From assembly GCA_910578185.1 (NCBI GenBank), contig CAJTPN010000007.1, forward strand, positions 16,354 to 80,353: a stretch of DNA of 64,000 nt, read 5' to 3'. Shown here piece after piece: positions 15,562-23,532 of the stretch (its first letter is position 1; each line of letters starts with the position of its first letter). The DNA comes from an uncultured Acetatifactor sp. Lineage in GTDB: Bacteria; Bacillota; Clostridia; Lachnospirales; Lachnospiraceae. A program made the translations under genes and the position numbers. A model generated the notes under the pieces. The model was given only the letters and a program-made list of their open reading frames with translations, was not told the origin of the DNA and did no database searches.

Positions 15562-17469
15562 TTATCCAAGCTCTTTGAGTCCCTGCTGCTTTATGATGGG
15601 TTCCGCACGTTCAATCAGCTCTTCCCTTTTGGGAATGGAGCCAATCACGTTTTCTGCCAGCCAGTCCATTGTCATGATTTCCTCCGGCAAAAGCTTTCCG
15701 TCAGGATCCGATTCCACAATCCCTGTCTGGGAGTATAAGATACCAGCGAAGGGATTGAAGGTCTCGGAAATGATGGTTGCTTTCAGCAGATCTACCAGCC
15801 GCTTGGTACCAATGGGCAGGTATTGGGAGCAGACCACGTCAATAACGCCGGCGGACATGCCCCACCAATAGTTAATTGCCTTTGTGGCGGAGGGATTGTC
15901 GTCATACTTCCATGTGCCGTCCATGATGGTACGGATTAACCTCTCGTATAGTTTTCCCCAGTGGTACAGGGGCATGGCCAGATTTCTCGGGTGACCGTCT
16001 TCCATGTGATAGAGGCCGAAGAAACGGGAAGATTCTTCAGGGATCACCATCTCCCGACCCGAGATACAGGAAGCCGCCGTTTCCCGAAGGCTTTCCTCAA
16101 TATCCACTTCCTTTCGGGAGGACCATTCCAGGTAGACCTTGGCCCGGGGATTTATCATTTTAGCACCCATGGCAAAGGCATTGATATTTGCAATGCACCC
16201 GTAGATGGGGTAATCCGCAATATAGGACAATCGGTTGTTTTCCGCCATGGCGCCGGCGATTGCACCCATCAAAAACTTTGCCTCATGCATCCGTGCGTAG
16301 TATGTACGGATGTATCTATGGGAAGTATTCAGAGAACAGTTCAATATGCGTATATCCGGGTTGGCAATGGCCGACTTAACGCTGGCCTGTACAAAGGACG
16401 GCGTGGTGGTAAAGATCAGGTTACAGTCGGAACAGATGGCGTCGGCGATCAGAGCGTCAGCGTTTTCCTGTGTTCCGTTTTCGTAATAGATCGTGCTGAC
16501 CTCCTCAGGAAAGGTCTGTTCCAAGTATAGCCTGCCTAATTCATGAGCATAAGTCCAGGCGGAGGTGCCGGGGGTTTTTTCGTAGATAAATGCAGCTTTC
16601 AGCTTGGACGAACGGGGGGAGAGCAGAATGTTTAACAGAGGCTTCTTCTCCTGATTGGGGTTTAGCTTCAGCTCAACCTCCTGATCTTCCTGCAAAAGGG
16701 CAAACTCCTCCCAGCTTTTTGTGATCAGTTCTTTCATTTCCGTTGCGGTTTTGTCCGCAATGTTCTCATAACCATACAGGGTGATAAGCGCAAGAAAGGC
16801 ATCCCCTGTGGTGATCTTTAATTTGCCGCCTCCCTGCGCCTTGTATTCCGATTCAAACTGGGCGTAAGTTGCGCTGAACTGAAGGCAGTCATCCTCGTTC
16901 CATGTTTCGTCAGGATCCTTTCCCACCGCCTCCTGCAGCTTCCCAAAGGAACCTTCATTGGAAAACCATATATAATTGATCCGCGCTGCTTTGTAAAAAT
17001 CCAGAAATTCATAATATATTTTATTTTCTTTTGTATCCGAAGGCTTGGGGATAATACGGGTGACATAACCGGGAATGGATACTGCCCCAAAGTATTTCAT
17101 GACACTGACTCGCTTGTTGCCTTCTTCCACATAAAACAGATTCATATATTCGTAAGCTTTGATCGGTTCCCGGATCCCCTCCTCAACATGAGAGGTACTC
17201 AGCGCGGCCCATTTGCAGGCAAATTCTGAATTATCCTGTAAAATGGGCATGAAGTTTCCGGCAAAAGAATTACTCCTGCCCACAGTCTTGGTACCCACCA
17301 GCCGTTCTGTAGGAATCTGCACCAGTCCAAGCGGTACCTCGGTATAGGAATCCTTCATCGGCATGATGTCATCCAACACCAACAGCGTTGGTTTTTCTCC
17401 CCGCATCATTCTGGCCTGATAATCTTTTTTCCCCGATTTAAGTGCTTTAACGTAATCTTCCTTTCCCAT
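15562..17469 (-). CDS. BMP/PnrA-like nucleoside-binding protein with ParB-like N-terminal region, no signal peptide
   Basis: 635 residues. The N-terminus (MGKEDYVKALKSGKKDYQAR) is hydrophilic, with no signal peptide or lipobox. Residues about 40-140 look like a ParB/Srx-type nuclease fold: EVPLGLVQIPTERLVGTK followed by YMNLFYVEEGNKRVSVMKYF, where a substrate- or nucleotide-binding E-x-N-K/R-x-x-A-type motif is expected. Residues about 290-610 resemble the basic membrane lipoprotein/PnrA family that binds nucleosides outside the cell: FIYEKTPGTSAWTYAHELGR, NLIFTTTPSFVQ, FLMGAIAGAMAENN. The pairing with a cytoplasmic location suggests an intracellular nucleoside or nucleotide sensor rather than a transporter subunit. 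No permease genes are adjacent. Function is inferred only. Confidence 0.75.
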   Translation of the reverse strand: MGKEDYVKALKSGKKDYQARMMRGEKPTLLVLDDIMPMKDSYTEVPLGLVQIPTERLVGTKTVGRSNSFAGNFMPILQDNSEFACKWAALSTSHVEEGIREPIKAYEYMNLFYVEEGNKRVSVMKYFGAVSIPGYVTRIIPKPSDTKENKIYYEFLDFYKAARINYIWFSNEGSFGKLQEAVGKDPDETWNEDDCLQFSATYAQFESEYKAQGGGKLKITTGDAFLALITLYGYENIADKTATEMKELITKSWEEFALLQEDQEVELKLNPNQEKKPLLNILLSPRSSKLKAAFIYEKTPGTSAWTYAHELGRLYLEQTFPEEVSTIYYENGTQENADALIADAICSDCNLIFTTTPSFVQASVKSAIANPDIRILNCSLNTSHRYIRTYYARMHEAKFLMGAIAGAMAENNRLSYIADYPIYGCIANINAFAMGAKMINPRAKVYLEWSSRKEVDIEESLRETAASCISGREMVIPEESSRFFGLYHMEDGHPRNLAMPLYHWGKLYERLIRTIMDGTWKYDDNPSATKAINYWWGMSAGVIDVVCSQYLPIGTKRLVDLLKATIISETFNPFAGILYSQTGIVESDPDGKLLPEEIMTMDWLAENVIGSIPKREELIERAEPIIKQQGLKELG

Positions 17470-17836
17470 AATCTCCTCCTGTTATCCGCCGCAATGCTGC
17501 CTGTTCGCTTTGGATTTGCAGACATGAGACGGCATTTCGGTTGTTTTACAGTCTACAGCCTGCCGGAAATAAATACCATATGCAAAACTGCCAAAAATCT
17601 GTGCGGGGATATGTGAGAAGCAGTCATTTATTACCACATTCACCCGGGGAATGTCCATTACAGATTAAGTAATCGGTTGGTGACCCCTGTAACCGGATGC
17701 AGTACAAGTAAAAGCTGCTTGTTTATTTAATTTATATTATATTTTCCATCAATTTCTACGAGATATGCTTTAAAATATAAATTTCCCTTAATATTTTTGC
17801 TTTTTATTCAAAATAATGGTAAAATAATAAAGAATC
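17470..17836. other. Leader and intergenic region without recognised gene
   Basis: 367 nt between the BMP-like gene (minus) and the small unit at 17837. It has a stem ACATTC/GAATGT at about 17638-17656 and a CGGTT/AACCG complementarity near 17672-17694. The latter could form a structured leader for the minus-strand gene. It does not match the purine riboswitch pattern I would expect for a nucleoside gene. Confidence 0.4.
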
Positions 17837-17865
17837 TTGACGAAAGTTTAACGAGGAGTTAGAAT
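17837..17865 (+). promoter_or_regulatory. Strong promoter of a small transcription unit
   Basis: TTGACG (17837-17842), exactly 17 nt, then TAGAAT (17860-17865). The nearest long gene downstream on this strand (18373) is beyond a strong terminator. Confidence 0.7.
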
Positions 17866-17912
17866 TAAGAAAGTAAAACTAAGTCAAAGAGTTTTTAAAG
17901 GCATTTCCGACG

Positions 17913-18011
17913 ATGCAGTTTGAAAAAGTGACGGTTGGGAATGAGCGGGGAGCGCCATTGGAAGAATTCGGCCTGGCCGAAGGCGGAAGATTGGCAGGGG
18001 ATGATGTTTGA
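17913..18011 (+). CDS. Possible 32-residue peptide in the small unit
   Basis: ATG at 17913 to TGA at 18011; the product starts MQFEKVTVGNERGAPLEEFG and is acidic and hydrophilic. The upstream AAAGG is 13 nt away, farther than usual. It lies between a good promoter and a strong terminator, so the unit is transcribed, but it may be a noncoding RNA instead. No family recognised. Confidence 0.4.
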   Translation: MQFEKVTVGNERGAPLEEFGLAEGGRLAGDDV

Positions 18012-18037
18012 CGATTTTTGTTATAGTGTTGATGATT

Positions 18038-18091
18038 CTAAGTGAGGGTAATGCCGAAGGCTTTCTGCGGCATTACCCTCGCTTAGTTTTT
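18038..18091 (+). terminator. Strong Rho-independent terminator
   Basis: A 19-bp stem (CTAAGTGAGGGTAATGCCG with CGGCATTACCCTCGCTTAG, one T/C mismatch) is followed by TTTTTG. It is directed to the right and ends the small unit. Confidence 0.9.
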
Positions 18092-18111
18092 GATTCACGG
18101 CGATTTATAAC

Positions 18112-18140
18112 AAAAAAAGCCCTGGCACCAAGGCTTTTTA
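18112..18140 (-). terminator. Terminator of tRNA-Pro
   Basis: On the minus strand AAAAGCC and GGGCTTTT flank TTGGTGCCA and are followed by a run of T, directly after the tRNA. Confidence 0.8.
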
Positions 18141-18143
18141 AAA

Positions 18144-18217
18144 TCGATGCGACAGGATTTGAACCTGCGGCCTCTGCGTCCCGAACGCAGCGCTCTACCA
18201 AGCTGAGCCACGCATCG
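18144..18217 (-). tRNA. tRNA-Pro (CGG)
   Basis: Acceptor CGATGCG pairs with CGCATCG, discriminator A. The D arm is GCTC/GAGC, the anticodon stem CTGCG/CGCAG has loop TTCGGGA giving anticodon CGG, and the T arm is GCAGG-TTCAAAT-CCTGT. CCA is not encoded. It is flanked by its own promoter and terminator. Confidence 0.96.
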
Positions 18218-18232
18218 ATACCCAACACTAAA

Positions 18233-18261
18233 ATAATAAATAAAAAATGATTGATTGTCAA
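18233..18261 (-). promoter_or_regulatory. Promoter of tRNA-Pro
   Basis: On the minus strand TTGACA, 17 nt, TATTAT, ending 15 nt before the tRNA. Confidence 0.85.
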
Positions 18262-18372
18262 GTAAAAAACGAATATTATTATATAAAAAGTAAATTTACG
18301 GCTGTTTTTTGGCAGACAGCGCTTTCTTAACTGAAGACAGTAAAAATACATAGGAAGTGGGAGAAGCGGTAC

Positions 18373-18891
18373 ATGGTATTGGAGCGGTATATACAGACGG
18401 AGTTGGGAACGCTGCATCTGGCAGTGGAAGGGGATCATATTCTGCAGGTATCCAAAGGAGAAGGAACAGGTGAGAATTTGACAGAGATCGGCGCAGACGG
18501 GGCGGTGGGTTCCGGAAAGCGGCTTGCCGTACAGGAAACAAAGGCTTGTGCGCTGTTGGACAGGCTGGAGCAGGAGATCAGGGAATACTTTGAGGGAAGG
18601 CGCAGGCGCTTTGATCTGCCTGTGCATACCGTCGGCACTCCCTTCCAGGAAAAGGTATGGGCGGCCTTGAGGGAGATTCCCTATGGGCAAACCCGTACTT
18701 ATGGAGAGATTGCCGCACTGGTGGGCAGTCCCAAGGGAGCCAGGGCGGTGGGAATGGCCTGCCATCATAATCCCGTTTTGCTGCTGACGCCCTGTCACCG
18801 GGTGATCGGCAGCAGCGGAAAGCTTGTGGGCTTTGGCTGCGGCCTGGAAATGAAGGAATATCTGCTTAAGCTGGAGAGGGGGAAGCTATAG
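18373..18891 (+). CDS. ogt: Methylated-DNA--protein-cysteine methyltransferase
   Basis: 172 residues. It has a ribonuclease-like N-terminal part, then the winged-helix domain with FQEKVWAALREIPYGQTRTYGEIAALVGSPKGARAVG and the active site TPCHRVIGSSGKLVGFGCG. Cys141 accepts the methyl group from O6-methylguanine in a suicide reaction. Length and domain order are normal for Ogt. The motif run is longer than needed, but key residues are Cys141, the following His-Arg, and the Arg finger region. It ends 4 nt before the K+ channel gene, whose ribosome site lies in this gap, so the two are probably cotranscribed. Confidence 0.95.
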   Translation: MVLERYIQTELGTLHLAVEGDHILQVSKGEGTGENLTEIGADGAVGSGKRLAVQETKACALLDRLEQEIREYFEGRRRRFDLPVHTVGTPFQEKVWAALREIPYGQTRTYGEIAALVGSPKGARAVGMACHHNPVLLLTPCHRVIGSSGKLVGFGCGLEMKEYLLKLERGKL

Positions 18892-18895
18892 AAGG

Positions 18896-20086
18896 ATGGA
18901 TGCGAAGAAGAGGCGGATCTTTGACATTATTCAGATTGGCTATGATGAGGACTGGCAGAGCCGTGCGTTTGATCTAATGCTGATTGTGATGATTCTGGCC
19001 AATCTTTTTATCGTGATTTTTTCCACCTTTGACAGTGCGGAGGCGTACAGGGGAATTCTGGATGCGGTGGAATGGGTGACGGTGGCGGTATTTGCCGTGG
19101 AATACGGGCTGCGGGTGTGGACTGCGGAGTATCTCTATCCGGGCATGGGGAAGGGAAGGGCGGTTCGGAAGTACATAACCTCATTCAGCGGAGTGATTGA
19201 TATGCTTTCTTTCCTGCCCAATCTGCTGCCGTTCTTTTTCCCTGCTGGTCTGGTTGCGTTTCGTATGTTTCGTGTCATACGGATTTTCAGGTTGTTTCGT
19301 ATCAATGCCTATTACGATGCGCTGAATGTGATCGGTGATGTTATTCATGGCAAGAAGGGTCAGATTCTTTCCTCCATATTTATCATTGTAGTTCTGATGA
19401 CGGCCTCTTCCCTTTGTATGTATCATCTGGAACATGAGGCACAGCCCGAAGTATTTCAAAACGCTTTTTCCGGTTTTTGGTGGGCGGCGTCAACGCTTCT
19501 GACGGTAGGATATGGGGATATTTATCCCATCACCATTCCGGGGCGTATCTTGGGAATAATGATTACCTTCCTGGGGGTGGGGATGGTGGCAATCCCAACC
19601 GGTATCCTGTCGGCGGGCTTTGTGGAGCAGTATACAAGGCTTAAAAGCCTGAAGGATTACACAGACGGGGAAAAGATTCAATTTATCCGACTGGAAGTGG
19701 AAGGGGATCATCCGTGGGCAGGGCAGAAGGTGAGCGGCCTCTCGCTGCCGCCGGGGCTTCTCATGGTAGTGATAAGGCGGCAGGGGCGTGTGCTGATTCC
19801 CAGAGGAGGAACCTTCATACAGGCAGGAGATCAAGTGGTTCTGGGTGCGGAAGGTTATCGGGACGAAGCGGGTATCGATTTGCAGGAGATTGTACTCAAT
19901 GAACAGCATCCGTGGACGAATCGGATGGTTAAGGATCTTGGATTATCCGGCCATACTTTGATTGTCATGGTGCGCCGTCAGGATAAGCTGCTGGTTCCAA
20001 ACGGTAATTTTGTATTGCTGGAAGGCGATCTGGTGGTGATGCACACCAGGAAGAGCTACCGTAATATGAAGAATGTGGAAGTATGA
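18896..20086 (+). CDS. Voltage-gated type K+ channel with two RCK-C domains
   Basis: 396 residues. Six transmembrane segments lie in about 20-250. The S4-like helix reads FRMFRVIRIFRLFRI with Arg every third position. The pore filter is TVGYGD (203-208). After the pore come two successive TrkA-C/RCK-C domains (about 262-320 and 325-392, each with HPW, a VVIRRQ/VMVRRQ strand and AGDQVV/EGDLVV). The Rossmann RCK-N domain, usual in ligand-gated K+ channels, is missing. RCK-C domains bind small ligands such as c-di-AMP in other proteins, so regulation of K+ flux by a nucleotide is plausible inference. Confidence 0.9.
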   Translation: MDAKKRRIFDIIQIGYDEDWQSRAFDLMLIVMILANLFIVIFSTFDSAEAYRGILDAVEWVTVAVFAVEYGLRVWTAEYLYPGMGKGRAVRKYITSFSGVIDMLSFLPNLLPFFFPAGLVAFRMFRVIRIFRLFRINAYYDALNVIGDVIHGKKGQILSSIFIIVVLMTASSLCMYHLEHEAQPEVFQNAFSGFWWAASTLLTVGYGDIYPITIPGRILGIMITFLGVGMVAIPTGILSAGFVEQYTRLKSLKDYTDGEKIQFIRLEVEGDHPWAGQKVSGLSLPPGLLMVVIRRQGRVLIPRGGTFIQAGDQVVLGAEGYRDEAGIDLQEIVLNEQHPWTNRMVKDLGLSGHTLIVMVRRQDKLLVPNGNFVLLEGDLVVMHTRKSYRNMKNVEV

Positions 20087-20200
20087 AAGCGGACAGAAGA
20101 AAGGTAGGGGGCGTATCTGAAAACTGTGTTCTATCATATGCCCTGAGGTAAATAAAAATAAAATAAAGTGTCGCAGGCGACACTGAAACAGGAGAACAAA

Positions 20201-21403
20201 ATGTACAAGACCATTGTGAATTTAAAAAAGGGAGAGGGGCGTACCCTCAAGGCCGGAGGCATGTGGGTTTACGACAATGAGATCGCCTCAATCAACGGAG
20301 ATTTTGAGAATGGGGATATTGTGGCGGTGCACGATTTTGATGGGTATTATATGGGGTGCGGCTTTATTAATACGAAGTCAAAGATAACCCTGCGTATACT
20401 GTCCCGGAAAAAGGGTGTGGTGATAGACGAAGACTTTATGATGCGTCGTGTCATGGATGCATGGGAATACCGGAAGCAGACAATCGATTGCTCCAGCTGC
20501 CGGTTGATTTTTGGAGAAGCGGATTTTCTGCCTGGGATTGTGGTGGACAAGTTTGGGGATGTATTGGTGGTGGAATCTTTGGCTCTTGGCATTGACAGAT
20601 GGAAGACGGTCATTGTGGATGCGCTGAAAACGGTTCTGGCCCGGGATGGTATCCTGATAAGGGGAGTTTATGAGCGCAGTGACGCCAAGGTACGTCTTCA
20701 GGAAGGAATGGAGCGATGCAAGGGGTTTTTGGGAGAAGCCTTTGATACCAAGGTGGAGATTGTGGAAAACGGCGTGAAATACATCGTTGATGTGGAAGAC
20801 GGACAAAAGACGGGATTTTTTCTGGACCAAAAGAACAATCGGGCGGCGGTGGGGCGCCTTTGTAAGGGGAAAAAAGTATTGGACTGTTTTACACATACAG
20901 GCTCTTTTGCGTTGAATGCGGGCGTCTGCGGGGCAGAAAGCGTGTTGGGCGTGGATGCGTCGGAGCTTGCGATAGAACAGGCAAGGGAAAACGCCATGCG
21001 CAATCACCTGGAGGAAAAGGTTCGTTTTGAATGCGCGGATGTATTTGAACTGCTTCCAAAGCTGGAAGCCGGGGGAGAGCAGTTTGATGTGGTTATCCTG
21101 GATCCGCCGGCCTTTACCAAGTCCAGGAATTCCGTGAAAAATGCGGTGAAGGGTTATCGGGAAATCAATATCAGAGGCATGAAACTGGTGCGGGAGGGGG
21201 GATTTCTGGCAACTTGCTCCTGTTCTCATTTCATGGATCAGGATCTGTTTGCCAAGACCCTGCGGGAGGCGGCAGCAGGCGCCCGGAAACGGCTGCGCCA
21301 GGTGGAATTTGGCACGCAGGCATGCGATCACCCTATCCTTTGGGCGGCGGATCAGTCTTATTATTTGAAATTTTATATTTTTCAGGTTGTGAGCGAACGT
21401 TGA
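20201..21403 (+). CDS. RlmI-like class I rRNA methyltransferase
   Basis: 400 residues from ATG at 20201 (AGGAG 8 nt upstream). The N-terminal PUA domain (1-75) contains LKAGGMWVYDNEIA. A linking EEHAD-type region reads ADFLPGIVVDKFGDVLVVE. The SAM domain holds QKTGFFLDQKNNR, VLDCFTHTGSFALNA, LGVDASE, DVVILDPPAFTKS and ATCSCSHFMD. This is the architecture of RlmI, which makes m5C1962 in 23S rRNA. The hairpin AGTGTCGC/GCGACACT at 20167-20184 is just upstream of the ribosome site. Confidence 0.9.
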   Translation: MYKTIVNLKKGEGRTLKAGGMWVYDNEIASINGDFENGDIVAVHDFDGYYMGCGFINTKSKITLRILSRKKGVVIDEDFMMRRVMDAWEYRKQTIDCSSCRLIFGEADFLPGIVVDKFGDVLVVESLALGIDRWKTVIVDALKTVLARDGILIRGVYERSDAKVRLQEGMERCKGFLGEAFDTKVEIVENGVKYIVDVEDGQKTGFFLDQKNNRAAVGRLCKGKKVLDCFTHTGSFALNAGVCGAESVLGVDASELAIEQARENAMRNHLEEKVRFECADVFELLPKLEAGGEQFDVVILDPPAFTKSRNSVKNAVKGYREINIRGMKLVREGGFLATCSCSHFMDQDLFAKTLREAAAGARKRLRQVEFGTQACDHPILWAADQSYYLKFYIFQVVSER

Positions 21404-21604
21404 AGCGTTTTTTGGAGGGGAAGGATTTAAAATATGGGGAAATGTAGATTTTGTGCGGAGAAAAGCGGATAGGGCATCATTTCCAGAATATCGTAACATG
21501 ATGTGAAATGGTGCAATTTTCAGGAAAATGGTGTAAGGCAAAGGGTATGGCGGTACTAAGAGTGGTATTCTGACAGCAAGGCCTGTAATGTAATCTTAAA
21601 AGTG

Positions 21605-21641
21605 AGGAGTGTTTCTGGGCCATTTGCTCAGAAACACTCCT
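21605..21641. terminator. Hairpin between convergent genes
   Basis: AGGAGTGTTTCTG pairs with CAGAAACACTCCT across an 11-nt loop. On the minus strand it is followed by CACTTTTAAG, on the plus by TTAAG. Probably bidirectional. Confidence 0.6.
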
Positions 21642-21682
21642 TAAGATCATATATGGGCAGAAAAATATTCATTCTATTATAC

Positions 21683-22090
21683 TTATTGATATTCTGCCAG
21701 TAAAATGGATACCGACATGATGTGATTGCGCAGTGAAACGTTTTCTTTGCTGAGTTTCTGTATTTTATAATATACATACAAAAACCAGCACACAAATAAT
21801 ATAAATTTGGCAAGGAATTCTACCTCTGCAAAGAGCGGCAAACTACCGAAAACGTCTATCCCTGCAAATAATGACAGCAATGCTGCAATTATCTGAAGAC
21901 TCCCCATACTATCCTGATAAGCGGCTTCATAACAGGATTTCAAAGCGACCAATTCTTCTTTGTTCATATTCTGGCGTTTTAGTTCCTGAACAATCTTATT
22001 AACATCCTTGGATATTTTATCGCCCAGATTATCCTTCCTGTTAGTAAATGGGTGTTTTAGAGCACTATATATTTTATTATCTGGATTCAT
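21683..22090 (-). CDS. Small membrane protein of unknown function
   Basis: 135 residues from ATG at 22090, where GGAAAGGGA precedes by about 11 nt; the longer reading from 22129 has no ribosome site. A charged N-terminal half (KISKDVNKIVQELKRQNMNK) is followed by two hydrophobic helices (about 62-82 and 88-108) and a short tail. No family recognised. It begins soon after the lipoprotein stop on the same strand, suggesting an operon of two envelope proteins. Confidence 0.7.
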   Translation of the reverse strand: MNPDNKIYSALKHPFTNRKDNLGDKISKDVNKIVQELKRQNMNKEELVALKSCYEAAYQDSMGSLQIIAALLSLFAGIDVFGSLPLFAEVEFLAKFILFVCWFLYVYYKIQKLSKENVSLRNHIMSVSILLAEYQ

Positions 22091-22135
22091 AAATAATAAT
22101 CCCTTTCCATCTGAATTTATGTTAAGCATTTTTGA

Positions 22136-22789
22136 TTATTCAATGATATATCCAGATATAGCTTTGAGCTTTACATAATCGCAGTTTGGAAGAGTACCTG
22201 TTGCATAGCCGGTCTCACTGACATTGAACGATGATGTTTGTGTCGTAGATAGCTGATTGTGCTTGTAAAAATACTCAAAGGTTACCTTAACGTCGCCAAA
22301 GGTAACATTCGCTATCGGCTCAAGGGTAAAAGTAGCACCGGTTGTTGACCAAAGACCAGTTGATTGTTGTGTTCTTATAGCCTCATAGGATACCTTGAGA
22401 TAATTTTTCCAATTTGACATATTTAATGCAAAACCTATCTGCTCATCACACACACGGCATTTTCCTGATGAATTTAAATCATGTTCTGCCAATTCACCAT
22501 CTGTTTCTCCGCATACGCTGCAAGTTTTAGGAGCGGTGCAAGTGGCTTCAATCCAAGTATGCTTTAATGCGGCGCCTTCCGTTTCTCCGCATTCCGTACA
22601 GGTTTTGGGTTCTGTACAAGTTGCCGCAGTCCAAGTATGTCCTGACGGACTGCCCTCTGTTTCTCCGCATTCCGTACAGGTTTTGGGTTCTGTACATGTT
22701 GCTTCATTCCATACATGCTGATGCCCGCATCCTGAAAGCATGCCTACAATCAGCAGTAATAAACTAATCATTGTTACACTCGTTTTCAT
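22136..22789 (-). CDS. Lipoprotein with tandem Cys4 zinc-ribbon-like repeats
   Basis: 217 residues. Signal peptide with lipobox LSGC at about 19-22. Then three to four tandem units of about 25 residues: HxW, ATCTEPKTCTECGETEG or a close variant, plus a final degenerate CRVC unit. The Cys-x2-Cys pairs and His residues suggest metal binding outside the membrane. The C-terminal 90 residues form a beta-rich domain reading NWKNYLKVSYEAIRT and VTFGDVKVTFEYFY. The repeats are very alike at DNA level, implying recent expansion. Function unknown. Confidence 0.8.
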   Translation of the reverse strand: MKTSVTMISLLLLIVGMLSGCGHQHVWNEATCTEPKTCTECGETEGSPSGHTWTAATCTEPKTCTECGETEGAALKHTWIEATCTAPKTCSVCGETDGELAEHDLNSSGKCRVCDEQIGFALNMSNWKNYLKVSYEAIRTQQSTGLWSTTGATFTLEPIANVTFGDVKVTFEYFYKHNQLSTTQTSSFNVSETGYATGTLPNCDYVKLKAISGYIIE

Positions 22790-22952
22790 TTTACATTCTC
22801 CTATACTTTTGCATTATGTATGTTATACGACGGACAGCAAAGACAAATGCACATCGTATATTGAACTCTGTCACATGTGAAAATCATGTCTTCCTATGAC
22901 GCCTTATAATTTTAATCGGATATGGACTGTAGCTATAGGGCTTTGGCGCCGT

Positions 22953-22993
22953 ACAGGCAGCTGCCTGCCATTTGTGCCACAGGCAGCTGCCTG
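22953..22993. repeat. Twin palindromes CAGGCAGCTGCCTG
   Basis: The 14-nt palindrome CAGGCAGCTGCCTG occurs at about 22954-22967 and again at 22980-22993, separated by 12 nt. A related copy is at 61099-61112. They may be REP-like elements or terminators. Confidence 0.6.
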
Positions 22994-23171
22994 AAAAAAA
23001 CAACATTACAACTGCCATGAATAATTCTGGTATCAGTTTTTTGTGCATTTGCATTGCTCCTTTTATTATAATGTTCTCATCTTATCTCATCCTACTTTAT
23101 CCTACTTTAGAGGATTTGTCAAGAATATATATTACACTTTGCTATATTGTAGGAAAAAAGGAGATATGTTA

Positions 23172-23327
23172 ATGAAGCCGTTAAAAACGAAAGTAAGTAT
23201 TACCTTGGACACAGATTTGATTGAGGTGATTAAGGCGTTGGCAGAACAGGACGACCGCTCTTTTTCTCAATACATAAATCTGATATTGAAAGAATATGTG
23301 AAAAACCGGAATGCAAAGGATGTGTGA
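23172..23327 (+). CDS. Ribbon-helix-helix regulator
   Basis: 51 residues from ATG at 23172 (AAGGAG 9 nt upstream; ATG six bases earlier is too close). The product is MKPLKTKVSITLDTDLIEVI then KALAEQDDRSFSQYINLILKEYVKNR. The beta strand KVSITLD followed by two helices is the Arc/MetJ type fold. It would bind DNA as a dimer. It is preceded by an AT-rich tract with repeats of TCATCCTACTTTATCC (23089-23110). No toxin partner is adjacent. Confidence 0.75.
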   Translation: MKPLKTKVSITLDTDLIEVIKALAEQDDRSFSQYINLILKEYVKNRNAKDV

Positions 23328-23532
23328 TAGACATATCTTTTGCAGCATCTTAACCAAGCCAATCCTTTCCCGGCAGGATGTTTGGGATTCATAGGCGTTA
23401 ATTTGTCATCGCATTCTAAATTCTGCAGCGTCAGCCTAATAAGACGGAAAATCTTGTATTTAGAATCAATGGATGATATGATGGGGGTGGATGTTTCAAG
23501 GGCATCCGGAGGGGGAGGGAAAGGCGGTACAT

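Noticed and set aside
17470..17720. Purine riboswitch upstream of the BMP-like gene
   Set aside because: Expected because BMP proteins bind nucleosides, but the conserved purine aptamer junction sequence is not visible.
20378..21541. 387-codon minus frame
   Set aside because: Antisense to the RlmI-like gene, whose PUA and SAM motifs are intact.
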